A DNA stretch of 33,779 nt from Planctomycetaceae bacterium (GTDB lineage Bacteria > Planctomycetota > Phycisphaerae > Sedimentisphaerales > Anaerohalosphaeraceae), in assembly GCA_021372945.1 (NCBI GenBank), contig JAJFTK010000039.1, positions 1 through 33,779 on the forward strand, written 5' to 3'. The first letter of the stretch is position 1, and each line of letters opens with the position of its first letter. Position numbers and translations under genes: made by a program. The notes under the pieces were generated by a model, which made no database searches, had not been told where the DNA came from, and saw only the letters and a program-made list of their open reading frames with translations. Below are positions 16,231 through 23,894 of this stretch, piece after piece.

Positions 16231-17202
16231 ATGAGAATCGCATTCCTTGGTTCAGCACAATTCGGGATCCCATCGCTTGAGGCGATTGCGGAGAGCCGCC
16301 ATGAATTGGTCGGGGTCTTTACGCAGCCGGCGCGACCCGCGGGACGACATCGTGACCCAAAGCCCACCGACGTGGCGGTTTGGTGCAGCCAGCGCAAGAT
16401 CGCATACGCCGAAGCGGATAATATCAATGACATTTCGATGAAGGAGAAGGTCTCGGGATGCCTGGCGGACCTGCTGGTGGTGATCGCGTTCGGTCAGAAG
16501 ATCGGGCAGGATGTGATCGCATTGCAGCGGCACGGCGCCGTCAACGTACACGCGTCACTGCTGCCGGAGTATCGCGGAGCCGCGCCCATCCACTGGGCGA
16601 TCATGAACGGCCAGAAGGAAACCGGGGTCAGCATCATTACGCTGGCCGAGAAGATGGACGCGGGATTTGTGCTGGGGCAGGCCAGGACGCCTCTTGGTCC
16701 GGAGGACACGTTTGAGACGGTGCATGATCGGCTTTCACAGATCGCCGTCGCAGCGCTGATAGAGGCGATCGACCAAATCGAGGCGGGCACAGCGGTCTAT
16801 TCGCCGCAGGACCAGTCGCGGGTTTCTTACGCGCCAAGGCTTCGAAAGGAGCACGGGTATATCGACTGGGAGCGGCCGGCCGAGCGGATCGTCAACCAGG
16901 TGCGGGGGCTGTGGCCATGGCCGGGGGCACAGAGCGTGTATGTTTCGATCAAGACGGGCAAGCACTGGCGCGTCACCGTGAAGAAGGCTGCCGCAGTGAG
17001 TTATGACAATGCGCGGGGGCTGCCGGCGGGCACGCTCAACGAAGCCATGAACGTCGTCTGCGGGCACGGTGCATTGAAGATCCTGGAACTGAAACCGGCC
17101 GGCTCGGACCTGATGACGTTCGAGGCATTCACCAACGGCCGACCGTGCAGCCAGGGCGACCTGTTCATCTCGGCCCAAAAGGCTATGACCGGACTTCTGT
17201 GA
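16231..17202 (+). CDS. fmt: Methionyl-tRNA formyltransferase
   Basis: 323 residues. The N-terminal half has the formyltransferase fold: RIAFLGSAQFGIPSLEAIAE, VVIAFGQKIG, the hallmark NVHASLLPEYRGAAPIHWAI with catalytic Asn and His, and the Asp of AEKMDAGFVL. The C-terminal domain (PRLRKEHGYIDWERPAERIV) binds tRNA. It formylates the initiator Met-tRNA using 10-formyl-THF. The stop TGA overlaps the next start by one base, so translation of rsmB is probably coupled. Confidence 0.94.
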   Translation: MRIAFLGSAQFGIPSLEAIAESRHELVGVFTQPARPAGRHRDPKPTDVAVWCSQRKIAYAEADNINDISMKEKVSGCLADLLVVIAFGQKIGQDVIALQRHGAVNVHASLLPEYRGAAPIHWAIMNGQKETGVSIITLAEKMDAGFVLGQARTPLGPEDTFETVHDRLSQIAVAALIEAIDQIEAGTAVYSPQDQSRVSYAPRLRKEHGYIDWERPAERIVNQVRGLWPWPGAQSVYVSIKTGKHWRVTVKKAAAVSYDNARGLPAGTLNEAMNVVCGHGALKILELKPAGSDLMTFEAFTNGRPCSQGDLFISAQKAMTGLL

Positions 17203-18503
17203 TGGCCAACAAACGCACACTGACCGCGCGCCAGGCCGCGTGGAAGGCCTTAAATACCTCCGATATCCGCCGACACGACACCGCCGATGTTCTCAACCAA
17301 CTGCTTGACCGAACCGACCGCGCCGCGCAAGCTATGGATATCGTGATGGGCGTTGTGCGGCTGCAAGGCACGATCGACCGCGTGCTGAAACAATGCGCGG
17401 ACATCGATACGGACCGCGTAAAGAAGTCTCAATGGAACCTGCTGCGGATGGGCGTGTACGAATTGGTGTACTGCCCCAGGACCGCGGAGTATGCGATCTT
17501 GAACGAGACGACGGAACTGGCGCACCGGGGCGGTTCGAAGAAGGCGGCGGGGTTCGTGAACGCGGTGCTGCGGAACGTGCAGCGGGCGATCGAGCTGCGG
17601 CAGGCGCCGCTGGAGCCGGACACACTGAGCAGGATGATCCCGCAGGACCGCGAGTACGGGTGCCTGTTCAAGCAAACGCTGCTGGCGGGATTTGAATCGC
17701 AGCCGGAGCAGTATTTGAGCCAGGCGTATTCAATGCCTCAAGCCCTGGTGCATTCGTGGGCAGCCGCCTACGGGATTGAGCGGGCAAAGGAAATCTGTAT
17801 CGCATCGAACCGGCATCCGAGCGTTATCTTGCAGCCGAATGTGTTGAAGACAAAGATCATCGAGGTGGACCACCGGCGTCAATTACTGGAGGGTCTGGCC
17901 TATGTGCAGGATACGGCGGCGTCACGGGCGATCGAGCTGCTTGGGCCGGAGCCGGGATGGACGGTGCTGGATTTGTGCAGCGCGCCAGGCGGCAAGGCCG
18001 CGGCGATGGCGATGCGGATGCGGGATGAAGGAAAGATCCTGGCAAGCGATATTGACCCAAAGCGGCTTGAGCGGGTGCGCGAAATGGCAAAGCGGTTGGG
18101 ATTAAGGTGCGTGGAGGTCGTGCAAGCAGAACAGGTTGAAGAAGCAGCGCAAAAGTGCCAGCGCCTGGATGCGATCGCGCTGGACGTGCCCTGCTCGAAT
18201 ACGGGGGTGCTGGCGCGGCGGGTGGAGGCGCGATGGCGATGGTCGCAAAAGGAAATGGAGCAGCTTGTTCAAACGCAGCGCCAGTTATTGGAGCAAGCCG
18301 CGGCATTGGCGCGGGCGGATACGCGAATTCTCTATTCGACGTGCAGCATCCAGCCCCAGGAGAATGAACAGCAGGTGGAGCGGCTTTTGGAGAAGCATCG
18401 CAATTTCAAACTCGAAAAACAGCAATTGACTTTTCCGGCAACGCAGACGGGGGAAGCTATTGACCACGACGGCGGTTTTGCCGCGGTTCTCAGACAAGAT
18501 TAA
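17202..18503 (+). CDS. rsmB: 16S rRNA m5C967 methyltransferase RsmB (Sun/Fmu)
   Basis: 433 residues. Residues 1-135 form a NusB-like RNA-binding domain (RQAAWKALNTSDIRRHDTAD ... GFVNAVLRNVQRAIEL). The C-terminal half is a SAM methyltransferase with motif I VLDLCSAPGGKAAAMA, motif II SDIDPKRLERV, LDVPCSNTGVLARR carrying one catalytic Cys, and YSTCSIQPQENEQQV with the other. The start ATG at 17202 shares its A with the fmt stop (TGATG); the upstream extension to 17145 is fmt sequence. The def-fmt-rsmB order is common in bacteria. Confidence 0.92.
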   Translation: MANKRTLTARQAAWKALNTSDIRRHDTADVLNQLLDRTDRAAQAMDIVMGVVRLQGTIDRVLKQCADIDTDRVKKSQWNLLRMGVYELVYCPRTAEYAILNETTELAHRGGSKKAAGFVNAVLRNVQRAIELRQAPLEPDTLSRMIPQDREYGCLFKQTLLAGFESQPEQYLSQAYSMPQALVHSWAAAYGIERAKEICIASNRHPSVILQPNVLKTKIIEVDHRRQLLEGLAYVQDTAASRAIELLGPEPGWTVLDLCSAPGGKAAAMAMRMRDEGKILASDIDPKRLERVREMAKRLGLRCVEVVQAEQVEEAAQKCQRLDAIALDVPCSNTGVLARRVEARWRWSQKEMEQLVQTQRQLLEQAAALARADTRILYSTCSIQPQENEQQVERLLEKHRNFKLEKQQLTFPATQTGEAIDHDGGFAAVLRQD

Positions 18504-18608
18504 CACGATTGTTTAGCGATTACAGGATTTACATCCTTGAAGTTCTTAACCACAGATTAACACTGATTATTATTCTTTGCCGCGCTTCGGCCATTTGTGT
18601 CAGGCAGA

Positions 18609-18779
18609 TCAGTGTTTAGCAGCGGGCAAGGGCTTGCTCGTGCGCGAGTATTCGAAGGCGTTCGGCTGACCGACCCCTTTGAATACAAAATTGGCCGACT
18701 GATAAATGGGGACGATCACAGCGCCGGTGGTCGGGTCAGGACGCTGACCCTGGCGGATCGCTCGGGTTGCAGATCTCAT
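18609..18779 (-). pseudogene. Truncated cystathionine gamma-synthase-type gene (first ~50 codons)
   Basis: 56 codons from ATG 18779, with CCGGAGAG five bases upstream. The peptide starts MRSATRAIRQGQRPDPTTGA and goes on to VIVPIYQSANFVF and FEYSRTSKP. This is the N-terminus of the Cys/Met-metabolism PLP enzymes (MetB / MetY / MetC-like), where the RAIRQGQRPDPTTGAVIVPI and EYSRT blocks are hallmarks. After SRTSKP the homology stops and TGA follows six residues later, so the PLP lysine and the whole large domain are missing. It lies 50 bases downstream of cysK on the same strand, so it was probably the second gene of a cysK-met operon. The break coincides with an inverted repeat AACACTGAT (18559-18567) / ATCAGTGTT (18608-18616). 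Confidence 0.75.
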
Positions 18780-18828
18780 CTAACTCTCCGGATATCGAAG
18801 TATGTACAGCAGCTCTCGAAAACGAATC

Positions 18829-19776
18829 TTAAACAATGTGAGCAAACAGGACCGACGACAGATAACGTTCGCCGAAACTGGGCATGATCGCGACGATCAT
18901 CTTGCCGCGATTCTCGGGACGCGAGGCCAGAATATCCGCCGCCCTCAATGCCGCGCCGGAGGAGATGCCGACAAAAAGCCCTTCCAGCAGCGACGCGCGG
19001 CGGGCATAATCGATAGCCTCGTCCTGATCGACCGCAATGACTTCATCGACGAGCTTAAGATTGAGGACCGCCGGAACAAAGCCGGCGCCGATGCCCTGGA
19101 TCTTGTGGGGGCCCGGCTTAATGGGCTGACCATTCAATGTTTGCGTCAGGACCGGGCTTTGCAGCGGCTCAACCGCAACCGCCTTGAAATTGGGATTGCG
19201 CTTCTTAATGGCCTCCGCGACGCCAGTAATGGTCCCACCCGTGCCGACCGGCGAAATCACGAAATCAACTTTGCCGTCCGTGCCGGACCATATCTCCTCA
19301 CCCGTAGTCCGGCGGTGAACCTCGGGGTTGGCGGGGTTTTCAAACTGCTGCGGGATGAAGACGTTCTTATCGTCGCGAGCCATTACGGCCGCGCGTCTCA
19401 GGGCCCCTGCCATGCCTTCTTGTGCCGGCGTCAACTCGAGCTCGGCACCAAGGGCCTTAAGGACCTTGCGGCGCTCAAGGCTCATGGATTCAGGCATGGT
19501 GAGCTTGAGCCGATAGCCTTTGACCGCGCACACAAAGGCCAGCGCGATACCCGTGTTGCCGCTGGTGGGCTCGACGATCAGTGTATTCGGGTTGATCTTG
19601 CCGGACTTTTCGGCCGCCTCGATCATCGAAACGCCGATGCGGTCCTTGATCGAGGCAAGAGGGTTTTTGCTTTCCAGTTTGGCCAGCATCGTCGCGGCCG
19701 TTGAGCAGACTTTGTTGACCCGCACAAGAGGCGTATTTCCAACAGTTTCAATCATATTTTTGAACCAAGCAGCCAT
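18829..19776 (-). CDS. cysK: Cysteine synthase (O-acetylserine sulfhydrylase)
   Basis: 315 residues. It shows the PLP lysine in ASIKDRIG (about residue 44), the [12 protein letters not shown] substrate loop, the phosphate-binding GTGGTITGV, and GIGAGFVP near the C-terminus. It makes cysteine from O-acetylserine and sulfide. Length and motifs are normal for CysK/CysM. The start ATG 19776 has GGAAAGG upstream. It is transcribed away from the Rrf2 regulator gene, and its -10 element is covered by a palindrome, so control by that regulator is likely. A truncated metB-like gene follows. Confidence 0.93.
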   Translation of the reverse strand: MAAWFKNMIETVGNTPLVRVNKVCSTAATMLAKLESKNPLASIKDRIGVSMIEAAEKSGKINPNTLIVEPTSGNTGIALAFVCAVKGYRLKLTMPESMSLERRKVLKALGAELELTPAQEGMAGALRRAAVMARDDKNVFIPQQFENPANPEVHRRTTGEEIWSGTDGKVDFVISPVGTGGTITGVAEAIKKRNPNFKAVAVEPLQSPVLTQTLNGQPIKPGPHKIQGIGAGFVPAVLNLKLVDEVIAVDQDEAIDYARRASLLEGLFVGISSGAALRAADILASRPENRGKMIVAIMPSFGERYLSSVLFAHIV

Positions 19777-19801
19777 ATACGGACCTTTCCAAAATAAATA
19801 T

Positions 19802-19839
19802 CACTAAATGACTGTATTTAGTGTGCTTTGTTCTGTCAA
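19802..19839 (-). promoter_or_regulatory. cysK promoter with overlapping operator palindrome
   Basis: On the minus strand TTGACA (19839-19834), 17-base spacer, TACAGT (19816-19811). A perfect 8-bp palindrome CACTAAAT (19802-19809) / ATTTAGTG (19816-19823) with a 6-base centre covers the -10 element, the classical place for a repressor site. Confidence 0.65.
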
Positions 19840-19853
19840 GTGGAAAAATGCTT

Positions 19854-19867
19854 AATTCTTGTGAATT
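19854..19867. promoter_or_regulatory. Small inverted repeat in the cysK-rrf2 control region
   Basis: AATTC (19854-19858), TTGT, GAATT (19863-19867), upstream of both promoters. A possible additional regulator site; weak evidence. Confidence 0.3.
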
Positions 19868-19914
19868 ATTGTAAGCCATTGAAGGACAAAGCGTTAACAA
19901 TATTCATCGACGGG

Positions 19915-19960
19915 TTGACATTCGTTCGGTAAAGTCTTAAAATATCAGTTCACAAGTGAA
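19915..19960 (+). promoter_or_regulatory. rrf2 promoter and downstream palindrome
   Basis: Perfect TTGACA (19915-19920), 17-base spacer, TAAAAT (19938-19943). A palindrome TTCAC-AA-GTGAA (19949-19960) sits at the expected transcript start, a likely autoregulatory site. Confidence 0.65.
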
Positions 19961-19986
19961 GTATGGATTTAATTGAGGAACGTATT

Positions 19987-20436
19987 ATGTCTTTGTCGCA
20001 GAAGTGCCAATATGCCATTCGCTCGATCTTTGAACTTTCAAAACGGTATGGAAAAGGGCCCATTCGCACCAACGAGATCGCCGATGCCCAAGCCATCCCA
20101 CAGCGGTTTCTGGAGAATATTCTGAATGAACTCAAATCCACAGGGTTGATCGAGAGCCGCCGGGGCATGCGCGGGGGATACCTGATCGCAAGGAATCCGG
20201 CGGACCTGACGGTTGGGGAGATCATCCGGCTGATCGATGGGCCGCTGGACCCGGTCAAGTGTATCGGCGACAGCCGCCACGCAAGCTGCCCGCTGCAAAA
20301 TGAGTGCTCGCTGATCAATCTTTGGAACCGGGCCAAGGCGGCGGTTGAAGATATCTACGACCACACCACGTTCCAGGACCTGGTTGAGCAAGAGCAGCAA
20401 ATGAACCGGCTGCGGCCGCTCGATTTTACGATTTGA
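19987..20436 (+). CDS. Rrf2-family transcriptional regulator with Cys cluster
   Basis: 149 residues. The N-terminal winged helix (MSLSQKCQYAIRSIFELSKR, AQAIPQRFLENILNELKSTG, ESRRGMRGGYLIARNPADLT) is typical for Rrf2/IscR/CymR proteins. Three cysteines in CIGDSRHASCPLQNEC (spacing x8 and x5) could bind an Fe-S cluster as in IscR and NsrR. I chose ATG 19987 because GAGGAA lies six bases upstream; an ATG at 19963 would add eight residues without a ribosome site. Divergent placement from cysK suggests control of cysteine or Fe-S supply. Its 3' end overlaps the convergent MFS gene by 11 bases. Confidence 0.88.
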   Translation: MSLSQKCQYAIRSIFELSKRYGKGPIRTNEIADAQAIPQRFLENILNELKSTGLIESRRGMRGGYLIARNPADLTVGEIIRLIDGPLDPVKCIGDSRHASCPLQNECSLINLWNRAKAAVEDIYDHTTFQDLVEQEQQMNRLRPLDFTI

Positions 20437-21625
20437 GCGGTTTCTTGAGCGTCAGGATCAGGGCAGCAAGCAAAATCAATCCCACCATGAACATCCCGGC
20501 GAAGATATAGAAGGCGGCTTGATACGTGCCGGTCATTTCTCGCACACGGGCGATGAACAGAGGGCCCAGCAGACCTGCCGCCGACCACGCCGTCAAAAGC
20601 AATCCAAGCAGACGCGACACGGAATTGACGCCGAAGATGTCGCTGAGGAACGCAGGCAGCGAGGCAAACCCCCCGCCATAGCAGGTGATGATAAGGCAAA
20701 GAACCGCCTGGAAGGCCAACCTGTTTTCAATGCGGCCAAGCAACAGAAAGGCAGCGATCTGGATGATGAAGAACGTGACCCACAGTGCACGGCGGCCGAT
20801 GTAATCGGATAGCGCCGACCAGCCGAAGCGGCCCAGGCCGTTGAAGATGCCCATGCAGCCGACGAGGGCCGCGGCGGCCAGGGCGTTGATCCCGATCTGC
20901 TCCTGTGCCAGCGGCGAGGCGGTGGAGATGAGGCCGATGCCGCAGGTGATGTTGATAAAGAAGATCAGCCAGAGCAGGTAGAAGCGAGCGGTTGAAAGGG
21001 CCTGGCCGACAGTGACCGTTCCGGCAGCGGTTGACGCATTTTGGGCTGATCCCGCAATAGTCAGGGGCGGCGGGGATAGATGCAGGGACGATACAAAGAT
21101 CAATGTGAAATAGCCGGCCGCAAGGATGGCGAACATGCCGGCAAGCCCGTATCGCTGCATGAGCATTTGCGAGAGCGGGCCGCAGATCAGAGATGCAAAG
21201 CCAAAGCCCATGATCGCAATGCCGGTGGCCAGGCCTTTGCGGTCGGGGAACCATTGCAGGAGTGTGGCGATAGGCGTGATATAGCCGATGCCGATGCCGA
21301 TGCCGCCCATGACGCCGTAGCCCAGGTACAGCAGCCAGAGGTTTCGAAAGTGGCAGGCCGCGGCGGCGGTGAGGAGGCCGGCGCCGAACATGACCGCCGA
21401 GAGCATTCCGGCAACGCGGGGCCCTCGCTGCTGGACAAAGCGGCCCAGGAACGCGGCGGAAAGGCCGAGGAAAAAGATGGCGATGCTGAAGGTGCGCGAG
21501 ACCTGCCGGAGCGACCAGCCGAATTCGGCCATCATGGGCTTGCTCATAACGCTCCAGGCATAGACCGAGCCTATCGAGATATGGATGCCGACCGCACTTG
21601 CGGCGATCGTCCAGCGGTTTTTCAT
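20426..21625 (-). CDS. MFS transporter, oxalate/formate antiporter (OFA) type
   Basis: 399 residues with about 12 hydrophobic segments. The start RWTIAASAVGIHISIGSVYA WSV-type sequence, the GYGVMGGIGIGIGYITPIAT block and FPDRKGLATGIAIMGFGFAS are typical of the OFA family (oxalate/formate or monocarboxylate carriers). GRFGWSALSDYIGRR is the internal MFS loop motif. It sits in the inner membrane; the substrate is probably an organic acid but cannot be fixed from sequence. The start ATG 21625 has CAGGAG upstream. No oxalate or formate enzymes are adjacent. Confidence 0.82.
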   Translation of the reverse strand: MKNRWTIAASAVGIHISIGSVYAWSVMSKPMMAEFGWSLRQVSRTFSIAIFFLGLSAAFLGRFVQQRGPRVAGMLSAVMFGAGLLTAAAACHFRNLWLLYLGYGVMGGIGIGIGYITPIATLLQWFPDRKGLATGIAIMGFGFASLICGPLSQMLMQRYGLAGMFAILAAGYFTLIFVSSLHLSPPPLTIAGSAQNASTAAGTVTVGQALSTARFYLLWLIFFINITCGIGLISTASPLAQEQIGINALAAAALVGCMGIFNGLGRFGWSALSDYIGRRALWVTFFIIQIAAFLLLGRIENRLAFQAVLCLIITCYGGGFASLPAFLSDIFGVNSVSRLLGLLLTAWSAAGLLGPLFIARVREMTGTYQAAFYIFAGMFMVGLILLAALILTLKKPLKS

Positions 21626-21882
21626 GCGAGATTCTCCTGAACGCTTAATTTACACAACGCGATTATAGCGGTTTCAATCCGGCCGGTACAAGGCACCGGA
21701 TGGCCGTCTTTTGCTCTTAAACGGCTGCCGAGCGGGAAGCGTAAGCGCCCCGATGCGAAATCCCAGCAGGGAACGTAAAGGACCCGATCGCGCATCCGCG
21801 TCCGTTTTGATCACGTCGCTGGCGCTGCATGCTGTTTATAGTGCTGACGTTCCATGCTGGTTGACTGTTTGCCGTTTACCTC

Positions 21883-21910
21883 TTGTATCCTTGGGCGTTC
21901 GTGTTACAAT
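21883..21910 (+). promoter_or_regulatory. nth promoter, placed for a leaderless transcript
   Basis: TTGTAT (21883-21888), 16-base spacer, TACAAT (21905-21910). The ATG of nth begins only six bases after the -10, so the mRNA would start at or next to the A of the ATG. The 291-bp gap 21626-21916 holds nothing else recognisable. Confidence 0.5.
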
Positions 21911-21916
21911 TTTGAC

Positions 21917-22603
21917 ATGGCTAAGACCAAGAAAAAGATCAAGGTGGACCCGGCCGAGGCGCGGCAGCGGATATTGAAGTTTTTCCCGATCCTGGTCAAG
22001 ACGTACCCGGACGCCAAGACCTCGCTGGACCATGCCAACCCGCTGGAGCTTTTGATCTCGACGATCCTGGCCGCTCAGTGTACCGATGTCCGCGTCAACA
22101 TGGTGACCAAGGATTTGTTCAAGAAATATCACACGCCGCAGGACTGGCTCGATATTCCCATCGAGCGGCTGCAGGAGGAGATTCGCGGCACGGGCTTCTA
22201 TCGCAACAAGGCCAGGAGCATCCAGGGGGCGTGCCGGACGCTCATCGAGAAGTTTAACGGGGTTGTGCCGGGCACGATGGAGGAGCTGCTGGAGCTTGAC
22301 GGCGTCGGCCGAAAGACGGCCAACGTGGTGCTGGGCAACTGCTTCGGCAAGCCGGCGATCATTTGTGATACCCACATGATCCGGTTGAGCCGCAGGCTGG
22401 GGCTGTCGGAGAACGCCGACCCGGTGAAGCTGGAGTTCGATCTGATGGAGATCGTACCCAAGACCAGGTTCGGCGGCTGGACCAAGTTCAGTCACTGCAT
22501 CGTATTTCACGGGCGGGCGATCTGCCGGGCGCCCAAGCCCAGGTGCCCCGATTGCCCGATCGCCAAGTACTGCCCCGCGGCCAACAAGCCCGAATTGTGG
22601 TAG
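21917..22603 (+). CDS. nth: Endonuclease III (DNA glycosylase/AP lyase)
   Basis: 228 residues. It has the helix-hairpin-helix LDGVGRKTANVVLG with catalytic Lys, CDTHMIRLSRRLGL with catalytic Asp, and a C-terminal 4Fe-4S loop CRAPKPRCPDCPIAKYC with the exact C-x6-C-x2-C-x5-C spacing. It removes oxidised pyrimidines from DNA. The start ATG 21917 (MAKTKKKIKVD) is chosen over an open frame from 21854, since family members begin near here. There is no ribosome site before it, but a promoter ends six bases upstream, consistent with leaderless translation. Confidence 0.93.
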   Translation: MAKTKKKIKVDPAEARQRILKFFPILVKTYPDAKTSLDHANPLELLISTILAAQCTDVRVNMVTKDLFKKYHTPQDWLDIPIERLQEEIRGTGFYRNKARSIQGACRTLIEKFNGVVPGTMEELLELDGVGRKTANVVLGNCFGKPAIICDTHMIRLSRRLGLSENADPVKLEFDLMEIVPKTRFGGWTKFSHCIVFHGRAICRAPKPRCPDCPIAKYCPAANKPELW

Positions 22604-22622
22604 GTTGAAACCCAGGAATCCA

Positions 22623-22679
22623 AAAAGAAGCACCTGACACGCCTCATATTGTGTTTTCGACAATCATAGGGCTTCTTTT
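22623..22679 (+). terminator. Possible terminator after nth
   Basis: AAAAGAAGC (22623-22631) pairs perfectly with GCTTCTTTT (22671-22679), enclosing a second hairpin ATTGT (22648-22652) / ACAAT (22660-22664). The 3' arm ends in TTTT. The long loop makes this a weak intrinsic terminator. Confidence 0.35.
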
Positions 22680-22737
22680 CAATGCATCTGTATGCCGGCA
22701 ATTTCGTGGAAAACAGGGCGCTCTGGAAGTCTATAGA

Positions 22738-22766
22738 TTGCCACAACAGCCTTAAAACGGTATAAT
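22738..22766 (+). promoter_or_regulatory. Promoter of the DAHP synthase gene
   Basis: TTGCCA (22738-22743), 17-base spacer, perfect TATAAT (22761-22766), about 20 bases of leader before the ATG, with AAGGAAG as ribosome site. Confidence 0.7.
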
Positions 22767-22793
22767 GCGGCTTTGACAAAGGAAGAATGAGGC

Positions 22794-23837
22794 ATGGAAC
22801 TAACAGATAATCTAAATATAAAGCATTTTAAGCCGCTGACGACCCCTGAGGCCCTCAAACAGGAATGGCCGGAATCGGAGGCCACCGCCCGCCTGGTCGC
22901 CCAGTCGCGCCTGGCCGTCCAAAGAATCCTCCGCGGCGAGGACCGGCGCCGCATGCTCATTGTCGGACCTTGCAGCCTGCATGATGAGGAGGCCACCATT
23001 GACTATGCAAGACGCCTGCAAAAGGCGCAGAAGGAATGTAGCGATCGTGTGCTGATCATCATGCGGGCTTATTTTGAAAAACCCCGCACCACGCTGGGCT
23101 GGAAGGGCATGCTCTACGACCCGCATCTGGACGGCTCTTATGATCTGGATGGCGGCGTGCGAAAAAGCCGAAAGCTCCTTTGCCAGATCGCTGAACTCGG
23201 CGTGCCGACGGCTACGGAATTTCTCGATCCGATCGTGCCGCAGTATTTGGCGGACCTGGTCACATGGGCGGCGATTGGAGCACGCACCACCGAGTCGCAG
23301 ATCCATCGGCAGATGGCCAGTGGACTTTCGATGCCCATCGGCTTTAAGAACGCCACGGACGGCAACCTCGGCATCGCGATGGATGCGATCCAATCCGCCT
23401 CCAATCCGCATTCCTTTTTGGGAATCGACCGCAACGGCCAGGTCATTGTCGCCGAAACGCGAGGCAACAAGTATGGCCACCTGGTTCTGCGGGGCGGCTC
23501 CAATGGGCCCAACTATGCCAGCGAATATGTGGTATTCGCCGAAGTCCTCCTGCGCAAGGCCCACGTCCCCAATGGCATCGTGATCGATTGCAGTCACGCC
23601 AACTCGCACAAGAATCCCAAATGCCAGCGCGAAGCATTGACCGACATCGCCGATCAGATCCGTTCAGGCAACAAGAGCATCTCCGGCGTGATGCTCGAAA
23701 GCTTCATCAACGAGGGCAAACAGAGCATCGGCGCCGCCGGCGGACTCAAGTATGGTGTCTCACTCACCGATGGCTGCATCGGCTGGGAGGAAACCGAAGA
23801 ACTCATCAGCGAATTCGCCCGCGCCATCGAAATTTGA
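22794..23837 (+). CDS. aroF: 3-deoxy-7-phosphoheptulonate (DAHP) synthase, class I (AroFGH type)
   Basis: 347 residues. Family blocks are clear: LIVGPCSLHDEEATIDYARR, IIMRAYFEKPRTTLGWKGML, PTATEFLDPIVPQYLADLVT, WAAIGARTTESQIHRQMASG, VLRGGSNGPNY and DCSHANSHKNPKCQ with the metal-binding His. It condenses PEP and erythrose-4-phosphate, the first step of aromatic amino-acid synthesis. Length and order match the E. coli enzymes. The N-terminal ~25 residues, the feedback-inhibitor region, are present, but which amino acid inhibits cannot be read out. It stands alone with its own promoter. Confidence 0.93.
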   Translation: MELTDNLNIKHFKPLTTPEALKQEWPESEATARLVAQSRLAVQRILRGEDRRRMLIVGPCSLHDEEATIDYARRLQKAQKECSDRVLIIMRAYFEKPRTTLGWKGMLYDPHLDGSYDLDGGVRKSRKLLCQIAELGVPTATEFLDPIVPQYLADLVTWAAIGARTTESQIHRQMASGLSMPIGFKNATDGNLGIAMDAIQSASNPHSFLGIDRNGQVIVAETRGNKYGHLVLRGGSNGPNYASEYVVFAEVLLRKAHVPNGIVIDCSHANSHKNPKCQREALTDIADQIRSGNKSISGVMLESFINEGKQSIGAAGGLKYGVSLTDGCIGWEETEELISEFARAIEI

Positions 23838-23894
23838 TGCATGCGATTCAAGCTTTAGCCTGTACGACCGCGAGCCCTAGCGTAACCCCCTCCC

